Of a DNA stretch of 64,000 nucleotides, positions 44,858 through 56,047 are shown one piece after another. Every line of letters begins with the position of its first letter. Position 1 is the stretch's first letter. The notes under the pieces were generated by a model. The model did no database searches and was not told where the DNA came from. It saw only the letters and a list, made by a program, of their open reading frames with translations. Source of the DNA: Loripinus fragilis (Eukaryota; Mollusca; Bivalvia; Lucinida; Lucinidae). The DNA is taken from positions 62,379,066-62,443,065 of the forward strand of contig OZ026524.1 of assembly GCA_964019695.1 (NCBI GenBank), read 5' to 3'. The translations under genes and the position numbers were made by a program.

Positions 44858-46640
44858 CTATATAATTATGCAGATGACAATACTCTTTCTTACAGTCACC
44901 CTGACCTTCTTGAAACCAAGAATGTCCTCACATCCGAAAGTGAATATGTTATCGAATGGTTTGGTACAAACCAGATGCAGGCCAATCCTGGAAAGTTCCA
45001 GGCAATTGTCTTGGGTAAGAGAGGGCATGGTGACTGTGAGAGCTTCACAATACATGATAATACTGTTAAATGTGAAGACTCAGTCAAGCTATTAGGGGTT
45101 ACCATTGATTACATGTTAAATTTTGGCTTGCATATTTCTGATAATTGTAAAAAGGCAGCAAGGCAGATAAATGTCTTGTGCAGGCTCAGTCGCTACTTAA
45201 GCACTGAAACCAAACTACTTATTTACAAGTCCTTCGTAAGATCTAACTTTAGTTATTGTCCAGTAGTCTGGCATTTTTGCTCTAAATCAAGTACTGACAA
45301 AATGGAAAAACTTCAGTATAGAGCCCTGCGACTGGTATACAATGACTTTATTAGCTCTTACGAAGATCTTCTAAAAAAGGCAAATATGAATACCCTTCAA
45401 ATAACCAGAATCCGTAAAATTGCCATTGAAACATTCAAAATCCTTAATAATCTGTCACCAAGTTATATTCTTGACTTAGTAAAATTTAAAAACACAAATT
45501 ACTCTTTCAGACACCAAAATCTTGCTGAGCTTCCTAGAGTAAACACAGAGTCTTACGGTAGGAAATCGTTTAGATATGAGGCCGCCCACATCTGGAACAG
45601 TCTCCCAAATGAACTGAGGACAACTACTGACTTCAAGGAGTTTGGAAGACTGATCCGGGCCTGGGAGGGTATCTCATGTAAATGTTCTATGTGTAAGTTT
45701 AATTTGTAGTTTTTGTTTTTACCAGTCTAGTTCAGTTCCTCAGTTCAGCTGTTACTTTTACTGTTCTGTTTACCTTTTCATTTGTTTAGTTACTTTATTT
45801 TAATTAATTTAATTAATCTTTTGCTAAACTTCCAAAGTGCCATTATAATCTATAGTTCTTATAATATTATAAGTGTAAAATTGGTATGATTTTCTCACCA
45901 ACATTAAGCATGTGTTTTGGGTGCTCGGGGGAACCGTCTCAATGAGACGGTTCTTTTGTGTACCCACAACAAATGTTTTTTCTCACCTATATTAAGCATG
46001 TGTTTTGGGTGCTCAAAAGGACCGTCTCATCGAGACTGTTCTTTTGAGTACCCACAACATATGTTTTGGATGAGAATAAATGAAGAAAATTGTTTTCAAA
46101 TGTGCGCTCTTATCTGGAGACCTGGCTATAACTATAGCTGTATTAATATGCATCTGATAAGTCTGCTCTCCGCTGAGCTCATCTTGTGGCCTATCTGCGC
46201 CCTATCTAGGTTTCGTCTTTCGCCTAAGAGCCTTGAAACCAGCCAACATGGCGGTCAGGGTCTCTTGAGCCCCTTTTATTCCCACCTTTTCGAGTTTCGT
46301 AAATTCCTTCCCCTAGATAGATCGCAAAGAAGGATCATTTTATTTATTTATATTTATATGCTCATAATATATAACTTTATATAGGAAAAAAATATATTGG
46401 TTTTATAAAATTTTATCTTTATAATATTTTAACTTACATATGATCTTAGCTTATAAATATCTGTGCTATATCAATGTAAATTTCTGTGATACTAACCCAA
46501 ATTTCCTGTGAATTGTTATATGTTTATACTTGTACAGTCTTTCTCTTTGTTTGTCGGTAAAATAGCCTTAATGGCTAATGTTTGATATGTTAAAATTGAA
46601 TGCCGACTTTAAATAAAGTTTCTTGTATCTTGTATCTTGA
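44829..46640 (+). mobile_element. 5'-truncated CR1/Jockey-type LINE: RT C-terminus and 3' end
   Basis: From 44831 one frame reads IFIFVKKSNLYNYADDNTLS (YADD catalytic block), then ...WFGTNQMQANPGKFQAIVLG, VKLLGVTIDYMLNF, YKSFVRSNFSYCPVVW, KLQYRALRLVYNDF, and ends ...FGRLIRAWEGISCKCSMCKF at the stop near 45707. The frame is open throughout, so the copy is young or well preserved. The 3' UTR continues to 'ccgactttaaataaagttt' and a (CTTGTAT)n tail at about 46618-46640. Two family H hairpin repeats interrupt the UTR at 45880-46140. The endonuclease and the rest of RT are missing. Confidence 0.85.
45885..46140 (+). repeat. Two tandem copies of hairpin repeat family H
   Basis: Core palindromes at about 45908-45977 and 45995-46074, separated by 'ttctcacctatattaagca'. 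The first core has 'ctcgggggaacc' against 'ggttcttttgtg', a broken stem. The second is closer to consensus. Confidence 0.85.
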
Positions 46641-46759
46641 AAAATTAAAAAATGTCACTTTACAGCATATTAAGAATCACACTTCGTTTGGAATGCAATA
46701 TATAGCATAGACCACGTGAGATATCCCAGATCTGCAACCTCGTCGGATCGTTGATTTCT

Positions 46760-47255
46760 TTCAGTTTGGTATTATCAAGTTACAGCTGAACCATGTCCCT
46801 GTCGCCGAGTTGATTCCACCAGTGACTTCCATGACGTGAAGTGATTAGTGTCTCTAGTTTTGAGATGAAAGGCTGACGCACCTCTTCAAGTTTTTCACAG
46901 GTCAGCATGAAATGCACTAGGTCTTCAGGTTCCATGCCACACAAAGGACACTGGCTGCTAACTTCATACTGGTTGAATTTGGCTTTACTTGTTTGCAGAA
47001 TATAGGTACAACTGACCAACTCGACATTAATGTTTGTTTTATGTACTGAAACTGGGTCTCTTCCAGCACATGTCCAGATCTGACTGCAGACGTTGTATTC
47101 AAAACTGCTGGGGTTCCAAAATTGGAGCGAAGACTTTTTCTGTGTTACACTTACTAGGACCTCTTTCCAGTATTCCACCAGTTTCTTATTCATGCAGATT
47201 TAACAGGTGGGTTTTCAAGAAGCTCATAAGGGCTTGGAAGCAAATGAAGAGTTAA
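46760..47255 (-). mobile_element. LINE C-terminal fragment with CxxC...HxxxxC knuckle
   Basis: Minus strand: PYELLENPPVKSA, a stop near 47191, KLVEYWKEVLVSVTQKK, TCAGRDPVSVHKTNI, then CPLCGMEPEDLVHFMLTCEK. The C-P-L-C...H-F-M-L-x-C knuckle is the usual end of many non-LTR ORF2 proteins. It is unrelated in frame and strand to the LINE just upstream. Confidence 0.75.
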
Positions 47256-47548
47256 TATCTCATATTATCATGCTAATTGGTATATATGATCTTCACCAGC
47301 TTGGCTGGTAATAAAACTGGTCCAACTGATATTTGGTCCAAGGAATACACACCATCTGGTCCTACAAGTAATTACTTGGACCGGTCCAAGGTCCAAAGGT
47401 CCAAGTGAATTGGTCCAATGTATACACTGACCCGAAGATAATATGCCTGAAAATCAGAGCCGGTATATAAAAATCTCCTAATTGAAATGTCGTGTCGTAG
47501 CTAAGGCATTTACAATGGTATCAAAATAAAGTACCTTTTCTAGTTCAT

Positions 47549-48190
47549 CTAATACAGGTAGCCTAAGTGTCCACATATAACCAATAAGTTCAGGAATGTG
47601 TGAATGGCATGGATGAACTGATTGCTGCTGTCCCTTGCTATAGCGTGAATGTTGTATAAAGCATCTCGCGATATTCTCATTTCATTGTTTCCTTTATATC
47701 TGAGATTTTGGATTTGCTTCAAGTTCCTTGGCATTTTCTCCTCGTGGATTTCGTTTTTATATACCGCATTTGGGTCCTCCGTTTTTTGTTTGTTTTTTAA
47801 ACCATCACTCTAGGGAACTTGGTTTAGTTCTTACAAATGGTCTAGCTGTGCTTTTTGCATTCCCGTGGACATGTACTTGCGAGATTTTTCATTTCCAATA
47901 TATTGTATTATGAATGGACCGTTTTCCTTTCCATGTTCATGGAAAACAAATTTCACAAACTCTTTTAACGCCTCATTTGCAGTGGCGATATAAAAATACT
48001 TTTTTTATTTTTGGATTTTTCCTTGGTAAGGCTTAATTCCTTGGTTGATCCATCGGTGACCATCCACACGCCAGTCTTGTGCCTTCACTCCTTCTCCTTT
48101 GAACTTGTATAGCTCTCCTCATTTTGGATGAAATGGCAGTGTCAATGCAGGCTATGTATCTGGGTCCCGTAAGTTTTCAAGGACTGCACC
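47549..48190 (-). pseudogene. Degraded ORF of an unnamed multicopy family
   Basis: Read on the minus strand, pieces in shifting frames give ELYKFKGEGVKAQDWRVDGH, RWINQGIKPYQ, KKYFYIATANEALKEFVKFV, FHEHGKENGPFIIQYIGNE and, after stops near 47830, MPRNLKQIQNLRYKGNNEM with RISRDALYNIHAIARDSSNQ. The pieces keep a sensible order for one protein. From memory, similar blocks occur in uncharacterised, often multicopy, mollusc proteins; that is an impression, not a search result. Several stops and frame changes make it non-functional. It could be a TE ORF or a retro-pseudogene. Confidence 0.5.
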
Positions 48191-48494
48191 AGCTGAAAAT
48201 GTTCTTGACTGCATCTTGCTTCATTATTTAATGGCGTCTATGTTGCTATGACGTCAACGTCTTTAACTTACAATTGATGTTCTGGTAAATGTCTAAATAT
48301 AAATGGCGTTCCTACCTGATAAATCCTGTGACGGTACCAACAAAACCCATGACAGTTGCCCGTGACAACACGTGACATTGCTGTGACTGTACTGAGAAAA
48401 CCAGTGACAACCCCTGACAATAACGTCACAGACATTATGTTTGTCACGGGTTTTAGTAGATCTGGTTAAATAACCAGAGTGGACCGGAAAAAAA

Positions 48495-48640
48495 CGGAAT
48501 GGCCTTCATAACCGGAATGGGCATCACAATTATCTTGTTTTATGCAACTAAATTTAAAATTATAGTCTAATTTATGTTGAAATATAGCCTAATTTATATT
48601 GAAATATCACTTTCTAACAGGTCTCTCTTCCTCGTCATGA
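48495..48640 (+). repeat. Dispersed repeat family D, copy 2
   Basis: 'ggccttcataaccggaatgg' and 'cttgttttatgcaactaaat' match 21967-22025. It is followed by an internal duplication, 'tgaaatatagcctaattta'. Confidence 0.6.
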
Positions 48641-48892
48641 TTATTGCAAAACAAGAAAAGACAACGAACAATGGGAGGTACATAAAATAATAAATCAACA
48701 ACAACAACAGAACCGCCACCTGTGAGCGGATTGCAGCCTAAACCATCGGGTGAGGGGGGGGGGGGTTAAATGCATTTTAATGGTTCCAAATCTTCGCCCT
48801 AGATTGTTCGCATGGAGGCTCCCTAACTAATGCAATGCATCAACTCAAATTAATGGATGAAACAAAGAAAAGGGCTCATGCCATAGGCGGGG
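48641..48892 (+). repeat. Dispersed repeat family B, copy
   Basis: Shares 'caacaacagaaccgcc', 'ggttaaatgcattttaatgg' and 'aaatcttcgccctagatt' with 3680-4016, and 'gatgaaacaaagaaaaggg' with 6940. It contains a G10 run. Confidence 0.7.
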
Positions 48893-48949
48893 ATGGGGTG
48901 TCCTGGCAACGGTTTATTTAGTCATCAACGTAGTTCACATAGGGCCATA

Positions 48950-49096
48950 TGGACCTCCATCGAGGGGGTCCAATTACTTCTCTAGGGGGTCCATACCAGA
49001 TTTTCTAAGAAAACCTACAACCACTTGTGATTTTCTTAAGGGGGTGTGGGGTGGGGGTCCGGACCCCTGTCTACCCCCTCTGGATCCGCCCATGAC
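48950..49096 (+). repeat. G-tract repeat copy
   Basis: 'gggggtccaatta', 'gggggtccatacc', 'cacttgtgattttc', 'gggggtccgg' and 'ccctctggatccgcccatg' match the family at 12.5-13.3 kb. Confidence 0.7.
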
Positions 49097-49599
49097 AGGG
49101 CATAACATGGACAGAATCAACTTTCTCCTAAGCACAGTGATTAATGAGGATGAACCTATGCAAACAGATAAGACTCCAACGAGACTACGCAAACGCACAG
49201 TCTGGCAATAACCTTCAATGCCCACACAAACAAAAAGACAAGACTCAGACCAAGCTTTATGTGTTGAAAATTATTTGTAGAGACGTTCATTAAATCCATC
49301 TTGATGACAGAGTTCAAATAATTGCACACAAACCAAAAGTCATATTTGGACCAACACTTGAGCTTTAAGTGCATATCGCATATGTGAACCGCAAAGGCCC
49401 AGACTAGAGTATTGCAAGAACTTCACTGTCATCACATTCATCAGACCTGTCTAAATGAGTCAGTTAAAACCGTATGCACACCATAACAGTGGCGTTGCAC
49501 CACTTTAAGTGAATATTCAGGTCCTATTAATGTTTATCGTTATCAAAAATATCCTCATTATTTACTAATAATTTTTTTACCACCCTGTTTGTTCATCAG

Positions 49600-49780
49600 C
49601 TATGGTGATTAAAGTAAGTAAGGATGCAAAGATCAGGAATCGATACAATCAAGTACCACACCTGAGCCAAGACACCACATGGGAAAGTGACAAAAACACA
49701 ATAAAACATACCAGTCAAGAGAGCCAAGACGCCAGTCAATTCCCAGCAGGTGACCACAAGGCTGCAATAAACAGACAAGA
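49600..49780 (-). repeat. Dispersed repeat family B2, copy 2
   Basis: 'agatcaggaatcgatacaat', 'accacacctgagcc' and 'gggaaagtgacaaa' are the reverse complement of blocks in 24300-24400. Confidence 0.65.
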
Positions 49781-49794
49781 AAGTATTAGTTTGT

Positions 49795-49992
49795 TTTTGT
49801 TTGATTTGATTCTTTACATCGCATCAACAATCTTTCAGTAAACAGGGATGGGTCTTCCTGTGTTGACCCAGTACTAAGCCAGGATAAATGTGTCTTTCTC
49901 AAAGAACACAACACAGTTACGCCGGTGAGGCTCAAACCCGCTGCCTCTCGGTCTCGAGTCAAGCACTCTACCACTGAGCTACTGCGCTCCCT
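49795..49992 (-). repeat. tRNA-derived SINE family S, full length
   Basis: The minus strand starts GGGAGCGCAGTAGCTCAGTGG TAGAGTGC (A box) and GGGTTTGAGCC (B box). It then runs through 'agaaagacacattta', 'agtactgggtcaacacagg' and 'aagattgttgatg', ending 'aaagaatcaaatcaaac'. This is the best copy for defining the family: tRNA-like head about 72 nt, body about 110 nt. Confidence 0.85.
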
Positions 49993-50109
49993 TGACAACT
50001 ATCATAATCATATTATGCAACCCAAGTGAAATCTCATATCACCCTGGTATCTGCGAATTCTAGTCAGAGTCCACAATGTCAGCACCAAAAAACTAGGATA
50101 CGTTTTTTA

Positions 50110-50340
50110 TTTATTGTGTGTATATACCTTCCATTGTTTGTGGGGGTTCTGTGTTGGTCTTTGTTTTGGTATGTATTACGTTTTGCAATCATCTTTGCGA
50201 GGAAGAGAGAGCTGGTTGCTTTGCTTTTATTGTCTTTTTTGATGTCTTGACACTATAAATGTCCTGTAGCTCTTCCTCGCGGGGTCGTGGGTTGATCTGT
50301 AGTGTGTGATTTTAGTATTTCTTGATCATACTGCTCTAGG
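50110..50340 (-). repeat. Dispersed repeat family B, reverse copy
   Basis: 'gcaatcatctttgcgaggaa', 'gagagagctggttgctttgc' and 'tatttcttgatcatactgc' are the reverse complement of the body of 3680-3900. Confidence 0.65.
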
Positions 50341-51154
50341 GATTCGATTGCTAACACCGTCAATTCCATTTGCTTTCTAAGGATTTATGGTTTAAACTAG
50401 CAGTTCTATTTCTTCTGTAGTGGAAGAATATTGGAAAGAGAATAAGGAGATTTCCGAAAGAAAGGTGGTAAAGTGGTATTTTGGTCATCAACGTTAGAGA
50501 TGGAGGCAAAATAATCGTTTAAGCATTCAGCCTTTTCTTTGTCAGTAAAATGAAACTTATTTCCACCTGAATGTGATGTAGAACATAATAGCGGGATTGA
50601 AGAATTCATTATTTTTACAAACATTTATTTTGAGATTTTGTCCGTTTTAATTGCCTTACTTTTCAATATGTCTCTCTTACGTGAAATTCGCCTAATTTCT
50701 GAATTGTACCATGGCTAGTCATCCAGTGTAACTGTAATGTTATTGGAGGGAATACTAGTGTTAACCATTTCAAAAAAGATAGCTGGCTTCGTTAACCGAT
50801 CGGTACAATAAGCAGGACCATTCAAAATTACGTATTGTGGTGTTAAGTGCATTGAAAGCTACGGCAACACAGAGAGGGCATGTTAAACAAAATATTTATC
50901 TTGTTCCCACGACTTAATATCTCTTTCCCACTACCTAAGATCTTGTTCCAACGACATATTTTAAGGGAACATTTGCCCTGACAGGAAATGCGACACTGTC
51001 TACCCCTGTTACTTAGCTATTACAAAACCATAACAATTACAAGAAAATAAGCTTTAAGTATCCATAAAAGATGAATAAGATAATCAAAACATTTTTTAAA
51101 AAAAAATTAAGAGAAACTTCATTTTTCACACTCTCAGGGAATGTGACACTATCA

Positions 51155-51312
51155 AAGTAAGTAAGGGTGCAAAGATCAGGAGTCGATACAATCAAGTATA
51201 CCACACCTGACCCAGGATACTAATGGGAAAGTGACATACTTACAGTTGGACACCACAAACGAGAGACAAGAGGTCAGCCCTTTCCCAGCACGTGACCCCA
51301 ATGCACATATTA
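51155..51312 (-). repeat. Dispersed repeat family B2, copy 3
   Basis: Reverse complement of 24270-24410: 'gcaaagatcaggagtcgat', 'caggatactaatgggaaag', 'agaggtcagccctttcccag'. Confidence 0.7.
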
Positions 51313-53235
51313 TTCAGAGCACCTAGCTTTATCAATAGTATAACTATTTCAAGAAAATAAAACATTGGGTTGCCATAAAATTTAACATACATGTACATAA
51401 GGATGTATAGAAATTTCAAATGAATATTCATTTTGGCCACCATGGGACTCAATATCAGGTAGTGTTACTCTACCCAATCCCCCTCTTACATTACATGTAG
51501 GATATCAATCTATCACATAAGCATAACCTGTGCAATGATGAAAATGTATCAAACAATTCTCTATTTTTTAAAGGAATATGCCATGTTTGTTCCTTAGGGG
51601 CCTAAGACAAGGGAATACGATGCAATCTACTACCAATACTGTATAAATATTACAGAGCTCGCAGTTCTCAGACAAGCAGCACTCATATCACAAAAGAACT
51701 GGTCGCCTTGATACTTTACTGTTCATACTGTCCCTTCAGTATCATCTTTCAAATAGACAGGTTTCTGATCGCTCAAGTACTGGTCGTTTACAGAAATTAC
51801 TATGTTAACAGGCTAGCAGCTAACAGCTGATCAAGATACATGTGCCAGTGCTTTCAAACACGGTATTACATGTACCATATTGTCCTAGTACCAGCCTCTT
51901 TCAGTGGAAGCTGCACTCTTATCGCCCCAAATCCAATATTCGCTTTCAAAGTATGATTTCCTCTATATCACTTAAGATAATCAACTCAGTGACTCTGATC
52001 ACACCAGTACAAACTGCTTTCAGCCATTCCATATTTTCACAATAATGTCCTGGACATAGATCACCCCAGTTTTGACCGCTGTTAGACTCTTGTAACCGTT
52101 AGTTTTACAATACACGCCACTATCATGCTCGCAAAACTACTGATCACATATTAACTAGTCCAATTACTGACCACTCTCAGACAGTATGTGGCCCACTCCA
52201 ACTCTGTCAGTTATCAGACAATTGATAACCATATACTCACAGTACTAGTCACTCGGGGACAGCCCGCGGCTCCCACAGGCTCTGACAGATTTCTGGCAAT
52301 TGCTTACCATATGACCACAGTACTAGCCAGTCTTAGGCAGTAAACATCTACTACCCTGAAGTTCCAGACTCAATGGTCCCATTTATAGCATCTTAAGAGT
52401 CATTATCTGAGAGCGTCAAAATCAGTTGGAAATAGAAAAAATAGATTTTCTTGAAAATTTGCCCATTTTTAACTTCTGTCGAGAGATGAACAAAAATGCA
52501 TTTTTTTTCAATTTTTCACTTCCGTTTCCATGACAACCACGATTTTCTATTTTTAGCATTTTTCAGCAATATTTTGAGCTAAAAATTACAATATTTTGGA
52601 CTGCCCTACCCAAGAGGCAATGTGGCAAATGTTTGTGTTTGTGTTTTCAAACAATAAAAATGACTAATTACTTTACCCTTGTACTGATTTTGTTACTTTT
52701 CCGTTTCCATGGTATCACGTGCTATGATGGATTTTTACATGCTATTATGCATTTTTCAATGCACTAAAAATTGGCAATTTTCAATATCATTTTTCTAAAA
52801 ATTTCTACATTAGATTTTTTTGTTTTTCTCTCAATTAGTTAACTGATACCTATAATTCACCATATTGAAAAATTGGGATCGGGTTATTTTTTATTTTGAA
52901 ATAAATTTTATTTGAAGTTTGAAATTTTGTACTTCCCCATTACAATATCAGACTAGCAGTGTTCTAATCACCTTAGAAAAACAGTGTCACATTCCATTGA
53001 ATTGAATTCCTAATGGGACATAATGGCATTTGTTATATGGCTGAAGAGAATTCCTATCTCCTGATTGGCACAATTTGTCCTGATAAATCTCAATGCAGAC
53101 CCAAAAACTGGGACGAAAATCAACTCATACTAGTTTCCAGAAGTTAATTTTTTGACACCTTTCTAATATCACACTCAAAAGAGCCAAAAAGGCATGATGC
53201 GTATGAATCCAAGAGGGTTAGGAAACACTGTATTA
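51313..53235. other. Non-coding stretch with a weak ~70-bp duplication
   Basis: 'cagacaattgataaccatat' / 'tcacagtactagtcact' (52213-52255) is echoed by 'ggcaattgcttaccatatg' / 'accacagtactagccagt' (52294-52332). 'ccgtttccatg' occurs twice (52523, 52699). No gene is supported. Confidence 0.4.
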
Positions 53236-53325
53236 ATTTTACTGATAATAAGAATTATCTTATAGGTACAGTACCGTATAATTTTACTGATAATAAGAAT
53301 TATCTTATAGGTACAGTACCATACT
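53236..53325 (+). repeat. 2 x 45-bp tandem duplication
   Basis: 53236-53280 and 53281-53325 match apart from a difference or two near their ends. Unit starts 'attttactgataataagaat'. Confidence 0.9.
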
Positions 53326-53768
53326 TACAGACATTGTAAGAAGGAGATAATGAACTTATTTAAAAGTGAATTTTTCGGAATAGAAATAATAATTAATTAT
53401 TTATGAAGTTTGAAAACACCCAGAACATAAAGTAGCATTTCAGCTTCAAAACCATTTAATTTTCAAAACGATGCATTGTGTATTTCTCCAGTTAATCACG
53501 TTGATAGTTGGTATGAGCGTCAGAGTCCTAATGTACACATTAGGTACATATTACAATGTAATAGATACACATACCCAGTAACAATGGTGCTAAATGTTTA
53601 GTCTGTGTGATTCAGCATATGGTGGTAAAGAAGAGATAGTAATTCAAAAGTATTATTAAGTAAAATTTGACATTAATGATGAATTGTAAATTAATACTCT
53701 GTGTTCGACTTTTGTGTGAGTAAAGTGGCATATTATATCTAGATCAATTGATGGTTTCCAGTCTACAG

Positions 53769-53837
53769 GTGGTCAGTAATGTAAATACAGGTAACCAGTT
53801 ATAGGAACTGGTTACCTGCTTTTCCATTACTGACCAC
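53769..53837. repeat. 69-bp two-part palindrome
   Basis: GTGGTCAGTAATG (53769) is mirrored at 53825-53837. An inner pair, CAGGTAACCAGTT (53788-53800) / AACTGGTTACCTG (53806-53818), has a 5-nt loop. A small unpaired bulge separates the two stems. Confidence 0.9.
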
Positions 53838-54531
53838 TTTTAATCCAGGAACCAGCAATTATTGAGGCTATGGTCAATACACACTGGCCTACAACGGTTT
53901 TTGAACATACGGTAAAGATTCTTAAACCTTTGTATAGAAAGACCCTGATGAATCTAGCATGGGCTGGATAAAAATCATATGATTTGCTGTTTCAACTCCC
54001 AACAGTTTTTAAAAATCAAAAACTGTATGATTTTTTTTAAAAAAAAAGTTTAGTTTAGATTTACTTGTTCATTAATACTACATTAAAATGTTTTAATGAC
54101 AGTTGCTAAAAATCGTGATAAAGTCTTTAGGTTGAACATGACTTCAACAAAAAAGTGAAAGTGGAAAATACTCATTCATATTTGAAAGGTCATAAAACAA
54201 AACAATTATTGACTTCAATTTTAGTAGACATACGGATTTATCTACCCTAACGGCCTCGGTGAATATCACTTTTTCAGGTAGATATATCCTCATGTCTACC
54301 TCATTGAAATAAATAATTGTATAATATTCCTTTCAAATCAAGATATATAATATAGAATTCATTTCTTGCAATAGTTATGTTTTTGAAATAGCTAGGTACT
54401 CAATGTGAACAATATATACCCCATATATTGATATTGGGTCCCTACGAGACCAAATTGACGCATGATCGCTTAACAATTTTGTTGTGGAAACGAGATCTTA
54501 AGTCGTTGGAATTAGATAATTATGTTGTGGG
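53838..54531. other. Non-coding, nothing recognised
   Basis: AT-rich. No supported feature. Confidence 0.4.
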
Positions 54532-55154
54532 AATCTACGGGAAAGTACGGAAACGTACGGTTTTCCGATACCGGGATTTAGTACAGTAACATGTGAATGG
54601 GTCCGAGATATATTTCAATATTAAGTTAATTTGAAAGGTGCCTCAATCGCAAAGATTGGATAATGATATTTAACGAATTCAATGTAATCGTTTATGAAAT
54701 AAAGTTTCACAAATGTATTCGCATATATCTTTGTTTCACAGACACTGCACTCATTGTCTAATCATCACGGTACGTGTGTAGACGTTAGCAACAGTTTCAG
54801 GCTGCATTTATGCCCGCAATTAACACCTTTCATTCAGATGTCAAAATTTGATTTCCGATGGCACATTGAATTTTATCTGAGAAATCAGTTTGCCTGCTGT
54901 CTGTGAATGAGCCCCAAGTGTATGCGATTTTATTCGATTATGCCAGCAGCAAAGGCTCTGGCGAGTCTGCGCATGAAATCTAATTTCAAGAAATATTTTT
55001 TTGGGGTATGCCTCACGATATTCCAGATATTTTTGGGGGTAACCAGTAGATACCGGGTACACGCCTACGTATGAAGAAAAGCCACATCGCCCGCCTTAAA
55101 CTTACAGAAAATGTTCGACATCGTATAGGTCCGTATACGCTTATGTATGATACA

Positions 55155-55459
55155 TGAGGGTCTTGATGGGGGGTCTGGTATTCACTATTCATTAAAAATT
55201 TAGCCCATTATTCATCTCATTAAAAGTTTGGGTTATTCATTAAGATAAGACCAATTATTCATTAAAAGTAAGAAAGGTGGCAAAGAAATCTGATTATTCA
55301 CTATTCATTTTTTTTTCTTCAATTCATTAAAAAATAGGATAATTCATTAATTTTTAGGCCCTCATTATTCACTATTCATTATTTTTTGGCTCATTATTCA
55401 CTATTCATGATAAAAAAGGGCCATTATTCACTAATCATTATACCCCATCCAGACCCTCA
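55155..55459. mobile_element. 305-bp MITE, family M, copy 2 (inverted)
   Basis: Starts TGAGGGTCTTGATGGGG and ends CCCCATCCAGACCCTCA, flanked by TACA (55151-55154, 55460-55463). It is the reverse complement of the copy at 16384-16710 throughout. Confidence 0.85.
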
Positions 55460-55685
55460 TACACGCAGAAATATCGTGCGTTCTCATGTTTTCACTCAAT
55501 AAGCGAACTAAAGCGGCTTAAATTATCCTTTCTGCATTGGTAAAGAGTAACTGCGCGAAGAATCAACAACAACTTATCTCTATCTAGGAAAACTTCAAGA
55601 CGTAAATTTAAAATCTGTTAATCGCACGCGAGCTAGCATACAGAAAGGCGGCAATGCCTTTCATGCAATGAGAGGTTACGGCCCG

Positions 55686-56047
55686 GCGGTATTTTGACAT
55701 TTAAAATCCTATTTTGACATTCGAAATCGGGCCAAATATCGTATTTTGACATTCAAAATCCTATTTTGACATTCGAACTGGGGCGGAGTATCGCATTTTG
55801 ACATTCAAAATCCTATTTTGTCATTCGAAATGGGGCCGAATATCGCATTTTGACATTCAAAATCCTATTTTGACATTCGAAATAGGGCTGAATATCGCAA
55901 ATTTGACATTCAAAATCCTATTTTGACAATCTAACTTCGGCCGAATATCGTATTTTGACATTCAAAATCCTATTTTGACATTCGACATAGGGCTGAATAT
56001 CGCAAATTTGACATTCAAAATCCTATTTTGACAATCTAACTTCGGCC
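55686..56047 (+). repeat. ~53-bp satellite, seven units
   Basis: 'aaaatcctattttgacat' recurs at about 55703, 55756, 55808, 55859, 55913, 55966 and 56019. Each unit carries ATTTTGACATTCAAAAT, itself nearly palindromic. Units 5 and 7 share a variant, 'caatctaacttcggcc', so the array has a two-unit higher-order pattern at its 3' end. Confidence 0.9.

Noticed and set aside
45917..46384. 155-codon ORF on the + strand
   Set aside because: It runs through the family H hairpins and the LINE 3' UTR and has no coherent domain.
47310..47430. 'ggtccaa' word cluster as a tandem repeat
   Set aside because: Spacing is irregular and only the 7-mer recurs; too weak to call.
48310..48460. MITE with 'acccgtgacaa' ends
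   Set aside because: Several 'gtgac' words occur in both orientations but no alignable terminal repeats or target duplication could be defined.
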